Virus record (IMG/VR): IMGVR_UViG_3300005585_000472
Location: 1 to 48,354 of that record
DNA: 48,354 nt
Reading direction: 5' to 3' (one strand)
Origin: a virus
The position numbers and the translations under genes are program-made. The notes beneath the pieces are model-generated. The model was not told the DNA's origin. It made no database searches and was given only the letters and a program-made list of their open reading frames with translations. Positions 32,801-40,954 of the stretch are shown in pieces. How positions within the stretch are numbered: the stretch's first letter is position 1; each line of letters opens with the position of its first letter.

Positions 32801-33796
32801 ATGGAAACTTCAATTGTTGATGTAGTTATCGGTATGCAGTATGGTGATGAAGGCAAAGGTAAAATTGCCTATCAATTAGTAATTACTGGTGAATATGACT
32901 ATGTATTCCGATTCAATGGAGGCGGAAATGCAGGTCATACAATTTACCTCAATGGAGAGAAAATTGTTACACATCTTGTTCCTTGCGGTATTCTGCATGG
33001 TATTCCTAGTATCATCGGTAATGGTTGTGTTATCAATACGCAAAAATTATTTGACGAACTTGAATATCTTAAAGGATTTGGGTTTGACACATCAATCCTT
33101 AAAATAGCAGAAAACGCACATATAATTACCCAAGATCACATTGACGAAGATTCCAAAGATACAAAGATTGGAACAACTCGCACTGGAAATGGACCTTGTT
33201 ATCGAGACAAGTTTGCCCGTACAGGTCTTCGTGCCAAAGATGTTCCAGAATTAGCACCATATCTTGTTGATATGCACAGTATTATTCATTCTTCCCCAAA
33301 TAAATTTTTAGCTGAAGGAGCTCAAGGATATTGGCTTGATGTTGATTTTGGTGATTATCCTTTTGTTACCTCATCAAATACAGGTGTAGGAGCAGTATTA
33401 AACAATGGTTTCAATTATAAGCAAGTACGGAATGTTGTCGGGGTTATCAAGTGTTATTCTACCTATGTTGGAGCTAAAGGATACCAAAAAGATGACGATC
33501 GATTTGAACAGCTCAGAGAAATTGGTCAAGAATACGGAGCTACAACAGGACGACCAAGACAAATAGACTGGCTCAACATCCAAGAAGTGATTACTGCTTG
33601 CCAAATGAATGGTGTTACAAAGCTTATTATCAACAAAATGGATGTTCTTCGACAAGTGACTAGTGCTTGGAATTATTATGAAAATGGAATGTTGATATCT
33701 TGTTCTGATGAAGATACATTCATTTCTAATATCTTGAAAGAAATAAAGATTTGTCTTACTAATACTGAAGTTGAATTCCAAGGACAACTACATTGA
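32801..33796 (+). CDS. adenylosuccinate synthetase family enzyme (PurA/PurZ)
   Basis: A 331-residue enzyme that would join aspartate to a purine nucleotide using GTP. Key motifs are GMQYGDEGKGK at 11-21 with the catalytic-base Asp16, NAGHT with His46, IGTTRTGNGP at 123-132, AEGAQGYWLDVDFG at 171-184, EYGATTGRPRQ, and the guanine-binding NKMD at 278-281. It is about 100 residues shorter than bacterial PurA, like archaeal PurA and phage PurZ. PurZ, which makes the precursor of 2-aminoadenine, is reported to lack the Asp that is kept here, so the substrate is open. The start is ATG 32801; a TTG at 32795 is the alternative. The end overlaps the clamp gene (TTGA). Confidence 0.88.
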   Translation: METSIVDVVIGMQYGDEGKGKIAYQLVITGEYDYVFRFNGGGNAGHTIYLNGEKIVTHLVPCGILHGIPSIIGNGCVINTQKLFDELEYLKGFGFDTSILKIAENAHIITQDHIDEDSKDTKIGTTRTGNGPCYRDKFARTGLRAKDVPELAPYLVDMHSIIHSSPNKFLAEGAQGYWLDVDFGDYPFVTSSNTGVGAVLNNGFNYKQVRNVVGVIKCYSTYVGAKGYQKDDDRFEQLREIGQEYGATTGRPRQIDWLNIQEVITACQMNGVTKLIINKMDVLRQVTSAWNYYENGMLISCSDEDTFISNILKEIKICLTNTEVEFQGQLH

Positions 33797-34914
33797 AATT
33801 TAAGCTGAACAAAACTGAGCATTTGTCTAAGATTCAGTTAATAAATAAAATATCTAAAAATAAAATAACCTTAAATGAAAACAAGGCTATTTCTAGTGAC
33901 TCTTTATCATTCTATTGTTTGAATGATAGGGTGTATATTTATTGTTCAAATTCTATAAGTTCTTCTTTAATTTATTTATGTGATTTTCAAGAAGAATTTG
34001 TTAACTTTGGAATTGAATCTAGCTTATTTTGTAATGCTTTTTCTAATTTTCCAGCAGATGATGTTCAGTTTGTTTTTTCTAATGAAGAAAATCAATTAGT
34101 CTTTGGCAATAAAAAAACTAGAGTGTCTCTTAAGACTTCAAAAGCAAATAGCATTAAGGAAATTTTGAGTAATGAATTTTACCAAGATGAAAACCTTAAT
34201 TTTCAAAAATTAGATATTGAAAGAATCATAAATCTAATTAAATTTACATCATTTTCTTGTGCTCCTGATTTTGATGAACATCCATATTCTTCAATAATGA
34301 TGTTCACAAGCAAGGATAGATTTAATTCTCAATCTTCTGACAAGCATAGAATTTCAATATTTGGCTCTAGATTTAACAGCGAGCCATCATTCTTGCTTTC
34401 TAAAAATCAAGCTGAATTATTACTAAACTTCTTAGACAAAGATCAAGAATATTCTTACTGCATACATAAAAATAAATTTATCATTAAATGGAATGATAAT
34501 GTTTTTGTAACATGCTTAGAAAATAATTCATTTCAAAGTGTCTACAATTCATTCAATAAGTTTTTTGATGAATCTGAACATATAACTTCTTTCTCGGTAG
34601 ATAAAATTCAAATTATCAAATCTCTTAAATTCATATCCAACATCACTAGCTCTCATACATTCAATCTTAGATCTTCTAGTAATACTTTGATCATTTCAAG
34701 TTCTAGAGATGATAAAGGGGCTGTGGCTGATAAGATTTTATTAGATAAAGAAATTGAAGATTTAGATGTATCTTATTTGATCAATCATTTTATTAAAGTG
34801 CTTGAATTAGTAAGCATGGATCAAATTAATCTTGTTTTCAAAGATTATAATGGATATACTATCTGTGTCTTAGAAGATACTGATTTCAACCATATCATGT
34901 TTCCTATGGAGTAA
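33793..34914 (+). CDS. DNA polymerase III sliding clamp (DnaN-like)
   Basis: A 373-residue protein, the length of a beta clamp, with three repeats of mixed strands and helices and no catalytic motifs. The end, FNHIMFPME, resembles the conserved MPM-R/L terminus of DnaN, and the pattern of KxxLxxILxxI-like helices in each third fits. Identity with bacterial DnaN is low, so this rests on length, the terminus and its place between PurA/PurZ and a delta-like subunit. It starts with TTG in a TTGA overlap. The DnaE C-terminal QDDLF could bind it. Confidence 0.65.
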   Translation: MKFKLNKTEHLSKIQLINKISKNKITLNENKAISSDSLSFYCLNDRVYIYCSNSISSSLIYLCDFQEEFVNFGIESSLFCNAFSNFPADDVQFVFSNEENQLVFGNKKTRVSLKTSKANSIKEILSNEFYQDENLNFQKLDIERIINLIKFTSFSCAPDFDEHPYSSIMMFTSKDRFNSQSSDKHRISIFGSRFNSEPSFLLSKNQAELLLNFLDKDQEYSYCIHKNKFIIKWNDNVFVTCLENNSFQSVYNSFNKFFDESEHITSFSVDKIQIIKSLKFISNITSSHTFNLRSSSNTLIISSSRDDKGAVADKILLDKEIEDLDVSYLINHFIKVLELVSMDQINLVFKDYNGYTICVLEDTDFNHIMFPME

Positions 34915-34915
34915 A

Positions 34916-35911
34916 ATGTTACCGAGAATTTATTTTGGATCTAGATATCTTTATATGAGTCAAATTAAGGAAGCTTTTTCTGGTGCTAATCTCATATTTA
35001 TAGATAATATTGACAAGCAATTATCTAGTCATTCTCCTTTCTTTGATTCAAATAACATTTATCTTTATGATAATCCAAACACAGAAACAATAAAGAAAAT
35101 ATCTGGTTTTATTGACAAAAAAATTGAGAAACATATTCTTCTATTTGATGATGATGGATTTGATGGCAGAATATCACTCATTCAAAAAATCAAAAAAGCC
35201 AACAGTATTTTTTCCACTATTTATCCTGTTTTAGGTGACACAAATGTATTGAAGAATATCATATACAAACACTCTAAATTACTCAATATTAGTATCAAAA
35301 GTGATTGTATTGAATGGTTAGTATCTAATTGTCCAATTATAAAGATAAAGAATAAAACAACGAAAAAAGAAGTTCTTTATTATGACATTGACATACTACT
35401 AAAAGAAATTGAAAAGGTATCCATATTAGATCAAACCTTATCAGTAGAGCATTTTAATAATTCAGATTTTAATGAAGAGCATGATATATTTGAATATTTT
35501 AAAAAATTATTCAGTAAAGATATTAATTACATTAATTCTAATTTAGATAAAGTGATTGAAGAGTTTACCACTCAAGGATTTTTTCTAATACTTCTTCAAC
35601 AATTGTATTTTTTACTTGTAATATCTGAATGTCAAAAGAATAAGATATATTCTCCTGAAAAAGTGCAAGAAATTTTAGAACTGCGAGACATTGGTAATAA
35701 ATATCTTTCTGATGATTATGAAGAAGTAAACACATCTTTGAAATCACATAATCCAATCAGAATAAAAATAGCCCTTAGTGAAAATAAAATCCCAACTAAT
35801 AAAATAAGCGAAATGATATCTCTTGTAACACAGCATATAAGTGATGCAAGATTTTTTGGTGAGAATAATGTAGCTAATACTCTCACGATTAATAAACTAG
35901 CAAATGTATAA
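34916..35911 (+). CDS. DNA polymerase III delta-like clamp-loader subunit
   Basis: A 331-residue protein with the general shape of HolA: an N-terminal alpha/beta domain without a working Walker A (IYFGSRYLYMSQI), a middle helical domain, and a C-terminal collar-like part with FFLILLQQLYFLLVISECQK, where delta subunits have an LLW-x-L-x-R-x-LR-type helix. It follows the clamp gene by one base. Sequence similarity is weak; the call depends on fold pattern and neighbours. If right, the phage has both an opening subunit and a motor (DnaX). Confidence 0.5.
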   Translation: MLPRIYFGSRYLYMSQIKEAFSGANLIFIDNIDKQLSSHSPFFDSNNIYLYDNPNTETIKKISGFIDKKIEKHILLFDDDGFDGRISLIQKIKKANSIFSTIYPVLGDTNVLKNIIYKHSKLLNISIKSDCIEWLVSNCPIIKIKNKTTKKEVLYYDIDILLKEIEKVSILDQTLSVEHFNNSDFNEEHDIFEYFKKLFSKDINYINSNLDKVIEEFTTQGFFLILLQQLYFLLVISECQKNKIYSPEKVQEILELRDIGNKYLSDDYEEVNTSLKSHNPIRIKIALSENKIPTNKISEMISLVTQHISDARFFGENNVANTLTINKLANV

Positions 35912-35918
35912 ATAAGAT

Positions 35919-36482
35919 ATGGATGAAAAGTATGAGCAAATAAATGATTTAGTAATTAAAACTAAGTCAGGGGATATGGATTCTCTTTTTGAGCTATTTA
36001 AATTTTACAAGCCACTTCTTTACTCTTCAATAAAAAGATGTATTATAAAAGACCCTAGACTATCTGTTCATAGGGAAGATATGTTTGAAGAATCATTATT
36101 TGTTCTTCAAAAAATTATTAATCAGTATGATCCAGACCTTACTTATTTTTCTTATTTTATTTCAACTAGAATAGACATTAATTTATTCAGGCATGTGTCA
36201 GAAAAATACATCAAAGAAGAAGATAGAATTCAGAACAATTTTTCTAACGAAATTTCTTATGATCCATTTAATAAAATTGATACAATTATTTCAATTCAAA
36301 ATGCAATGCAGCTATTGAATGAAAGCGAATCTGATATCATTCAACTTTACTTCTTTGAACAGTACAGTCAGCAAGAAGCTGCAGAAATGCTTGGAATAAC
36401 ACAAGGGGCATTTTCTAAAAAATTATCCAAAACCCTTGATCAATTAAAGAGCATTCTGGGAGAAGACTTCCTACTCGATTAA
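35919..36482 (+). CDS. sigma factor, UviA/SigI-like
   Basis: A 187-residue two-domain sigma factor. Region 2 covers about 10-90 (SGDMDSLFELFKFYKPLLYS through YDPDLTYFSYFISTRI). Region 4 ends the protein with ESDIIQLYFFEQYSQQEAAEM and ITQGAFSKKLSKTLDQLKS, a clear helix-turn-helix. It lacks regions 1 and 3 and resembles the small sigma factors of Bacillota such as UviA/TxeR or SigI-like types. It is the second clear sigma factor and is the last gene before the late module. Confidence 0.78.
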   Translation: MDEKYEQINDLVIKTKSGDMDSLFELFKFYKPLLYSSIKRCIIKDPRLSVHREDMFEESLFVLQKIINQYDPDLTYFSYFISTRIDINLFRHVSEKYIKEEDRIQNNFSNEISYDPFNKIDTIISIQNAMQLLNESESDIIQLYFFEQYSQQEAAEMLGITQGAFSKKLSKTLDQLKSILGEDFLLD

Positions 36483-36533
36483 ACATGGAATAATTTTTAA
36501 ATATTTTTGTACTATATATTTATGTTCCACCTA

Positions 36534-36569
36534 AACTCCTAAGACTCAAAACTCAGTCTGGGGGTTTTT
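36534..36569 (+). terminator. rho-independent terminator before late module
   Basis: AACTCCTAAGACT (36534-36546) pairs with AGTCTGGGGGTT (36555-36566), with one bulge and a mismatch, followed by five Ts. It separates the replisome/sigma operon from the late genes. Confidence 0.7.
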
Positions 36570-36594
36570 ATTTTTAAAAGGGGAGATTATTGCA

Positions 36595-37308
36595 GTGGCT
36601 GAAAATAACTTATCCGAAGACATGATTTACAACTGGAGAAACGAATTACGCTCACATAATGATGGCGTATTTGTAGTGGCCAGTTCCCAAGCTCAAAAAT
36701 ATAAAAATCAAGGTTTTGATAAATCAGAAGTAGTTGAACTTTTAGCAGCAGACAATTATGATTTAGAAGTTGCAAATAGAGTTGCATCTAATCTATTTGA
36801 TAGTGATGATATCATAACTGTAAAACAGGCTATTGAAGTTGCAGTAGTCCCAACTAAGTATTCTGATTGTTCGCCAATTATTGAAAAAACACTTGAAAAA
36901 TTTTCTGCAAAAGACTTTGTTAGAAAACTTACTCTTGGTGAGCATTCTATTGTAAAAACAGATAGCAAGGGTGTTGAAAGCTGGCTATCATTAGTCAAGA
37001 TGGCAAAAGACAATTCAAATATGAGAATTGCCTTACACAAAGAGCTCAAGCCATGGATTGAAGAAGCTTTATTGAATTCTGTTCTTAAGGCTCAATCAGA
37101 AAAACCATTAGTGGAAGCAAAGAACAATAAAGTAATTGTTTCAATGAAGAAAGGTACTGCAGAAGTAGATTTACATAATGCTACTTCAACTAGTGATAAA
37201 TTTATTGAAGGCAATTATGCTTATTTTGGATTAGCAGATGAATACATGGTTTCAGCAGCAGACAGTGTTTCCCCATATGCTAGACTCAAAAGAGCTTTGA
37301 AAGACTAA
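36595..37308 (+). CDS. hypothetical protein opening the late module
   Basis: A 237-residue protein starting with GTG at 36595 after GGGGAGATTATTGCA, nearly the same leader as the gene at 20596. The first 160 residues are helical; the last 70 have strands and aromatic residues. No family recognised. It is followed by an 18-base-pair hairpin, so it may be made in different amounts from the terminase genes. Confidence 0.5.
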   Translation: MAENNLSEDMIYNWRNELRSHNDGVFVVASSQAQKYKNQGFDKSEVVELLAADNYDLEVANRVASNLFDSDDIITVKQAIEVAVVPTKYSDCSPIIEKTLEKFSAKDFVRKLTLGEHSIVKTDSKGVESWLSLVKMAKDNSNMRIALHKELKPWIEEALLNSVLKAQSEKPLVEAKNNKVIVSMKKGTAEVDLHNATSTSDKFIEGNYAYFGLADEYMVSAADSVSPYARLKRALKD

Positions 37309-37320
37309 TTTTTACTCAGG

Positions 37321-37361
37321 ACAAGCAAAACAAGCCGCTTTATGCGGCTTGTTTTGCTTGT
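37321..37361. terminator. perfect 18-base-pair hairpin upstream of terminase genes
   Basis: Arms 37321-37338 and 37344-37361 are exact complements around a TTTAT loop, with a GCCGC/GCGGC core. There is no T tract after it. It could be a terminator, an RNase III site or an mRNA-stability element; the sequence alone does not decide. Confidence 0.65.
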
Positions 37362-37373
37362 ATAACACAATAA

Positions 37374-38048
37374 ATGGAAGATAATAAAAGTAAGGTTGAT
37401 TCTCTCATTGTAAACGATCCCAAGAAGCCTTCAAGGATGTTTGCACATTTAAAAGAAGGAGAAATACCCTTAGTTCCTTTACCTCAAGACAACATGAGTG
37501 ATATTAGCTATCCTCAGTTTGTTGAACCTAGATGCACCATTTGCACTTCTACTTTTAGAGATTTAGCAGAACATGTTTATTTAGAAACTGGTAAAAAGGC
37601 ACAATCAGTAATTAATTTTTTTGCAAAACATTATGACGCTAAACTTAACTGGATGCAAGTTAACACTCATATGGAACAGCATTGTGATTTTAAGAAGATT
37701 TCCACATCAGGTCTTAAGAATTATGAGCAAAGAGAAGAGCTAATTACTCCTTGGATTTTTAGAGAACAACAACTGGCATTAACGGCTTTATTGGTTGAAT
37801 TAGATGATGTAAGAGGAATGGACTGTAGCAAAAATAATGATCTTAAATTAAGAAGAGCTGCTATGGTTGAAAAATTAATTTCTAAAATTTTATATCTTAA
37901 AGAAAGTAGAGATAATGCCGGAATATATGCTATAAATATTTTTGAAATTCTTTCAAAGCTTCATAATGAGATGGAAACTGAAGCAGATAAAAAAAGAATT
38001 AGAGATGAAATGCAATTTTTACGACAAAAGATACAGCAGGATAACTAA
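37374..38048 (+). CDS. zinc-binding protein, terminase small subunit candidate
   Basis: A 224-residue protein. CTIC near 52-55 with a His pair and Cys near 100-105 (THMEQHC) could form one zinc site, followed by about 110 residues of helix. The position, a short distance upstream of the terminase large subunit with one gene between, and the helical C-terminus suggest the small subunit, which binds DNA and recruits the large one. No direct family match. Confidence 0.45.
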   Translation: MEDNKSKVDSLIVNDPKKPSRMFAHLKEGEIPLVPLPQDNMSDISYPQFVEPRCTICTSTFRDLAEHVYLETGKKAQSVINFFAKHYDAKLNWMQVNTHMEQHCDFKKISTSGLKNYEQREELITPWIFREQQLALTALLVELDDVRGMDCSKNNDLKLRRAAMVEKLISKILYLKESRDNAGIYAINIFEILSKLHNEMETEADKKRIRDEMQFLRQKIQQDN

Positions 38049-38809
38049 TGTTTTTTAGCTTTGACAATGATGAACTGAGCGATTATTTAGAAATGCTTTA
38101 TGAAGAAACATCATATGGTACTTCAGATTACGACAGACAAGATCTAAATCCTTTATATTGGGACATTTTATTAAAACCAATATCATCAAATCCAGAATAT
38201 TGGAATGACAAAAAAGCTTTAGATTTTGGTACTTCAAGAGGTAGAAATCTAAAAAATATTGACAATTTGGCAAAATGGAAAGAGCTGCATGGAGTTGATC
38301 TAAGTAAGAAAAATATTGATGAAAATATCAAAAATTTTCAAGATACTAAATATCATTTTCATAAAACCTCAGGCAGAAATCTTAAGAAATTTAATGATGA
38401 ATCTTTTGACTTTGTAATATCTACTTTAGTATTTCAACATATTCCAATTTATGATTTCAGACTTTCATTACTTAAAGAAATTTATAGAGTAATGAAGAAG
38501 GATGGAGTTTTTACTTTTCAAATGGGTTTTGGTGATAATCTTAAAGATAGAGGTTATCCTAATCATTGGTTTGTTAGAATGAAAAGTCAAGTAGGTATAT
38601 TTCCAAGCCAACTTCCAATGGCCGGATACTATGACAATATTTACAAGGCATCAGGCTCTCATGGGGAGCATGATGTTAGAGTGACAGATCCAAATCAAAT
38701 ATTTGGAGATTTGTCTAATATTGGATTTAAAAAGATAGATTGTTCAATTGAAAATGCTTACGATGAATATATGCATAAATATTGGATATATGTTACTTGT
38801 TATAAATAA
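38048..38809 (+). CDS. class I SAM-dependent methyltransferase
   Basis: A 253-residue methyltransferase. Motif I is KALDFGTSRGRN near 56-67, the ribose-binding acid follows in LHGVDLSK, and DESFDFVISTLVFQHIP is motif IV; LKEIYRVMKKDGVFTF is motif V/VI. There is no DPPY/NPPF motif, so DNA base methylation is less likely than a small molecule, protein or RNA target. It overlaps the genes before and after it by one base, so it is cotranslated with the terminase pair. Confidence 0.78.
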   Translation: MFFSFDNDELSDYLEMLYEETSYGTSDYDRQDLNPLYWDILLKPISSNPEYWNDKKALDFGTSRGRNLKNIDNLAKWKELHGVDLSKKNIDENIKNFQDTKYHFHKTSGRNLKKFNDESFDFVISTLVFQHIPIYDFRLSLLKEIYRVMKKDGVFTFQMGFGDNLKDRGYPNHWFVRMKSQVGIFPSQLPMAGYYDNIYKASGSHGEHDVRVTDPNQIFGDLSNIGFKKIDCSIENAYDEYMHKYWIYVTCYK

Positions 38810-40932
38810 TGAGAAAAATAAATACTGCAAAGCAAAATCATATTGACTATAAAACACAGCTTTTGCAGCAAGCAAATGATATTACAGAACTTTTCAAAGA
38901 CACAGAATATGCTGCTGACTTTGAGGATGAAATACGCCCTCAAACTAGAACTGAAGTATCACCTCCTGTTACTCCTGAAAAAACAAGATTTAACCCTGAT
39001 CAAATTGTAGATATTGTTACTTTTATTGAGCATCCTTTTTTCTGCAATTTAAAACCCCACCCATGGCAAAGACTTATATTGAAATGTTTTTATATGGGAC
39101 AAGAAGGCAATACAAATATTATATTTAATGATGTTCCAGTTGAAGAAAGAACTTCTTGTAAAGGATGTGTCTGGGAACATATTAGTAAAAATGAAATAGA
39201 TGTAATGAAAAAAAGAAAAGAAGGCAAATTTATCAAGCCTCTTTTTACAGTTGAAAATTCACCTTGCTTAACATGCAATAAGCTTCCAGAAAATGTAAGA
39301 CAAGAAAGATATGATGTAGCAAAAGAAGAAGCTACAAACCCTGATTCCGAAAGAATCATTTTAGAATTGTCCCAAAGACCAATTATTGAAAATTACCAAT
39401 CAGAAAGAGATTTATTTTTTGCAGAAGAGCTTGATCCAAAAGTAAGAAAACAAATCTTAGATAAATGCGAAAAAAGATTTAAATTTCAAGAATTAGTCTT
39501 GGTACTTGGTAGACGTTCAGGTAAATCATTCCTTGTTTCAGCTATTGCTCTATATGAACTTTATAGATTGATAGCGATGGGGCATCCTCAATCTAGATAT
39601 GGATTGATGGAGTTTGATCAAATTACTCTTCTTAATGTTGCTAAAAATGAAGAACAGGCTAAAAATGCCATCTTCGCAAAAATAAAAAATACTGTTTTGT
39701 CATCTCCATTTTTTCAACCATATATTGGTAAAGACAATGAACTGGAGATGCGCTTTTATACTGAGAATGACAGAAAAGAAAATGACAGAAGAATAAATCA
39801 AGGAATGAATCCTTTTTCGGGTTCCTTAGTACTAAAATGTGGTTCTAGTAGCGCTTCAGGTCTTGTTGGTTTAACTTGTTGGTGCATCATTATGGACGAA
39901 ATTGCTGCTATGGCTGGTGATAGTCCTGATTCTGGTGTTGACTATGCTTTATATAATGATTTAAAGCCATCTTTAGCCACATTTGGTAGAGATGGAAAGA
40001 TTATGATGCTCTCCAACCCTAAAGGACCAATAGGATTACTTTATGATTTACATGAGAATAGACTAGAAGATCCCTCTACTCTGATAATGAGAATGCCAAC
40101 CTGGCTTTCAAATCCTAATATTGATAAAGAATATCTTGAGGGAGAAAAAAAGAAAAATCCAGTTGAGTACCAGATGCAGTATGGAGCTGAGTTTGGAGCT
40201 GCATCCTCAGACCCAATGTTTTCTCCTGATGACATACAAAGAATGTTTAGTTCTATGTCAATGATTCCTAGAAAAGAAAAATCTGATGGTTTGCATGAAT
40301 ACTATTGCCATCTAGATCCTGCAAGAACATCTGATTATTACGCTTTAGTAATTACCCATGCGGAAAGTATATATAACACAGTTGGTCCAGATTTTAAACC
40401 TCTGAAACGTGTTGTAATAGATCATATTCATTTTTGGAATCCGATATCAAAAAATCAACCTATTTCTGAAAGAGAAGTTGAAGAATATGTTATAAGCCTG
40501 CATGCAAAATTTAGATTTAGGCAAGTTAGTATTGATCAGTGGAATTCTCAAACTTCTTTAATCAAACTTCAAGGTCGTGGAATTCCTATTGTTGAAAGAC
40601 AATTCAATAAAGAATATAAAGAAAAAATTTATTCAGAATTAGCCCAGCTTATTAGAGAAGACAGAATAGACGTTTATGATTTATCTTCTGGATTTTACGA
40701 AGATGCTTCTGGTAAGAAAATAGATCTTAATGAGGTTCAAGAAGCCAAAATTCAATTTCAGTATCTTCAAAAAATTTGGAAAGGTAAAAGATTCTTTATC
40801 CAAGCTCTTAAAGGATATAAAGATGACATTTGTGATGCTGTTGCTGCAGCTTCATATGAGTGCACTGTTTCAAAAATTGTATCAAAACTTCCAAGTTCAA
40901 AGTTAGTGAATTTAGGTGGAAGGTTTAGATAA
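38809..40932 (+). CDS. terL: terminase large subunit
   Basis: A 707-residue packaging motor and nuclease. Walker A GRRSGKS is at 234-240, Walker B CIIMDE with Asp363/Glu364, and LSNPKGP as the coupling motif. The nuclease domain begins with CHLDPARTSDYY (Asp503), has a SIDQWNSQ motif, and ends with YKDDICDAVAAA, the third metal-binding acid. An insert between about 110 and 160 has CxxC at 117-120 and CLTC at 153-156, a possible zinc ribbon ahead of the motor. This is longer than many TerL proteins. It identifies the genome as a tailed phage. Confidence 0.92.
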   Translation: MRKINTAKQNHIDYKTQLLQQANDITELFKDTEYAADFEDEIRPQTRTEVSPPVTPEKTRFNPDQIVDIVTFIEHPFFCNLKPHPWQRLILKCFYMGQEGNTNIIFNDVPVEERTSCKGCVWEHISKNEIDVMKKRKEGKFIKPLFTVENSPCLTCNKLPENVRQERYDVAKEEATNPDSERIILELSQRPIIENYQSERDLFFAEELDPKVRKQILDKCEKRFKFQELVLVLGRRSGKSFLVSAIALYELYRLIAMGHPQSRYGLMEFDQITLLNVAKNEEQAKNAIFAKIKNTVLSSPFFQPYIGKDNELEMRFYTENDRKENDRRINQGMNPFSGSLVLKCGSSSASGLVGLTCWCIIMDEIAAMAGDSPDSGVDYALYNDLKPSLATFGRDGKIMMLSNPKGPIGLLYDLHENRLEDPSTLIMRMPTWLSNPNIDKEYLEGEKKKNPVEYQMQYGAEFGAASSDPMFSPDDIQRMFSSMSMIPRKEKSDGLHEYYCHLDPARTSDYYALVITHAESIYNTVGPDFKPLKRVVIDHIHFWNPISKNQPISEREVEEYVISLHAKFRFRQVSIDQWNSQTSLIKLQGRGIPIVERQFNKEYKEKIYSELAQLIREDRIDVYDLSSGFYEDASGKKIDLNEVQEAKIQFQYLQKIWKGKRFFIQALKGYKDDICDAVAAASYECTVSKIVSKLPSSKLVNLGGRFR

Positions 40933-40954
40933 TTTTATATAAGAAATAATAGCT

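Noticed and set aside
32801-33796. Calling this gene purZ and the genome a Z-genome
   Set aside because: The Asp of GDEGKGK is kept, and no partner genes (DatZ, MazZ, DpoZ) are in the window. Length alone does not decide, so I give only the family name.
36483-36533. T4-type late promoter in TATATATTTATG
   Set aside because: The match to TATAAATA is poor and the region is simply AT-rich ahead of a terminator.
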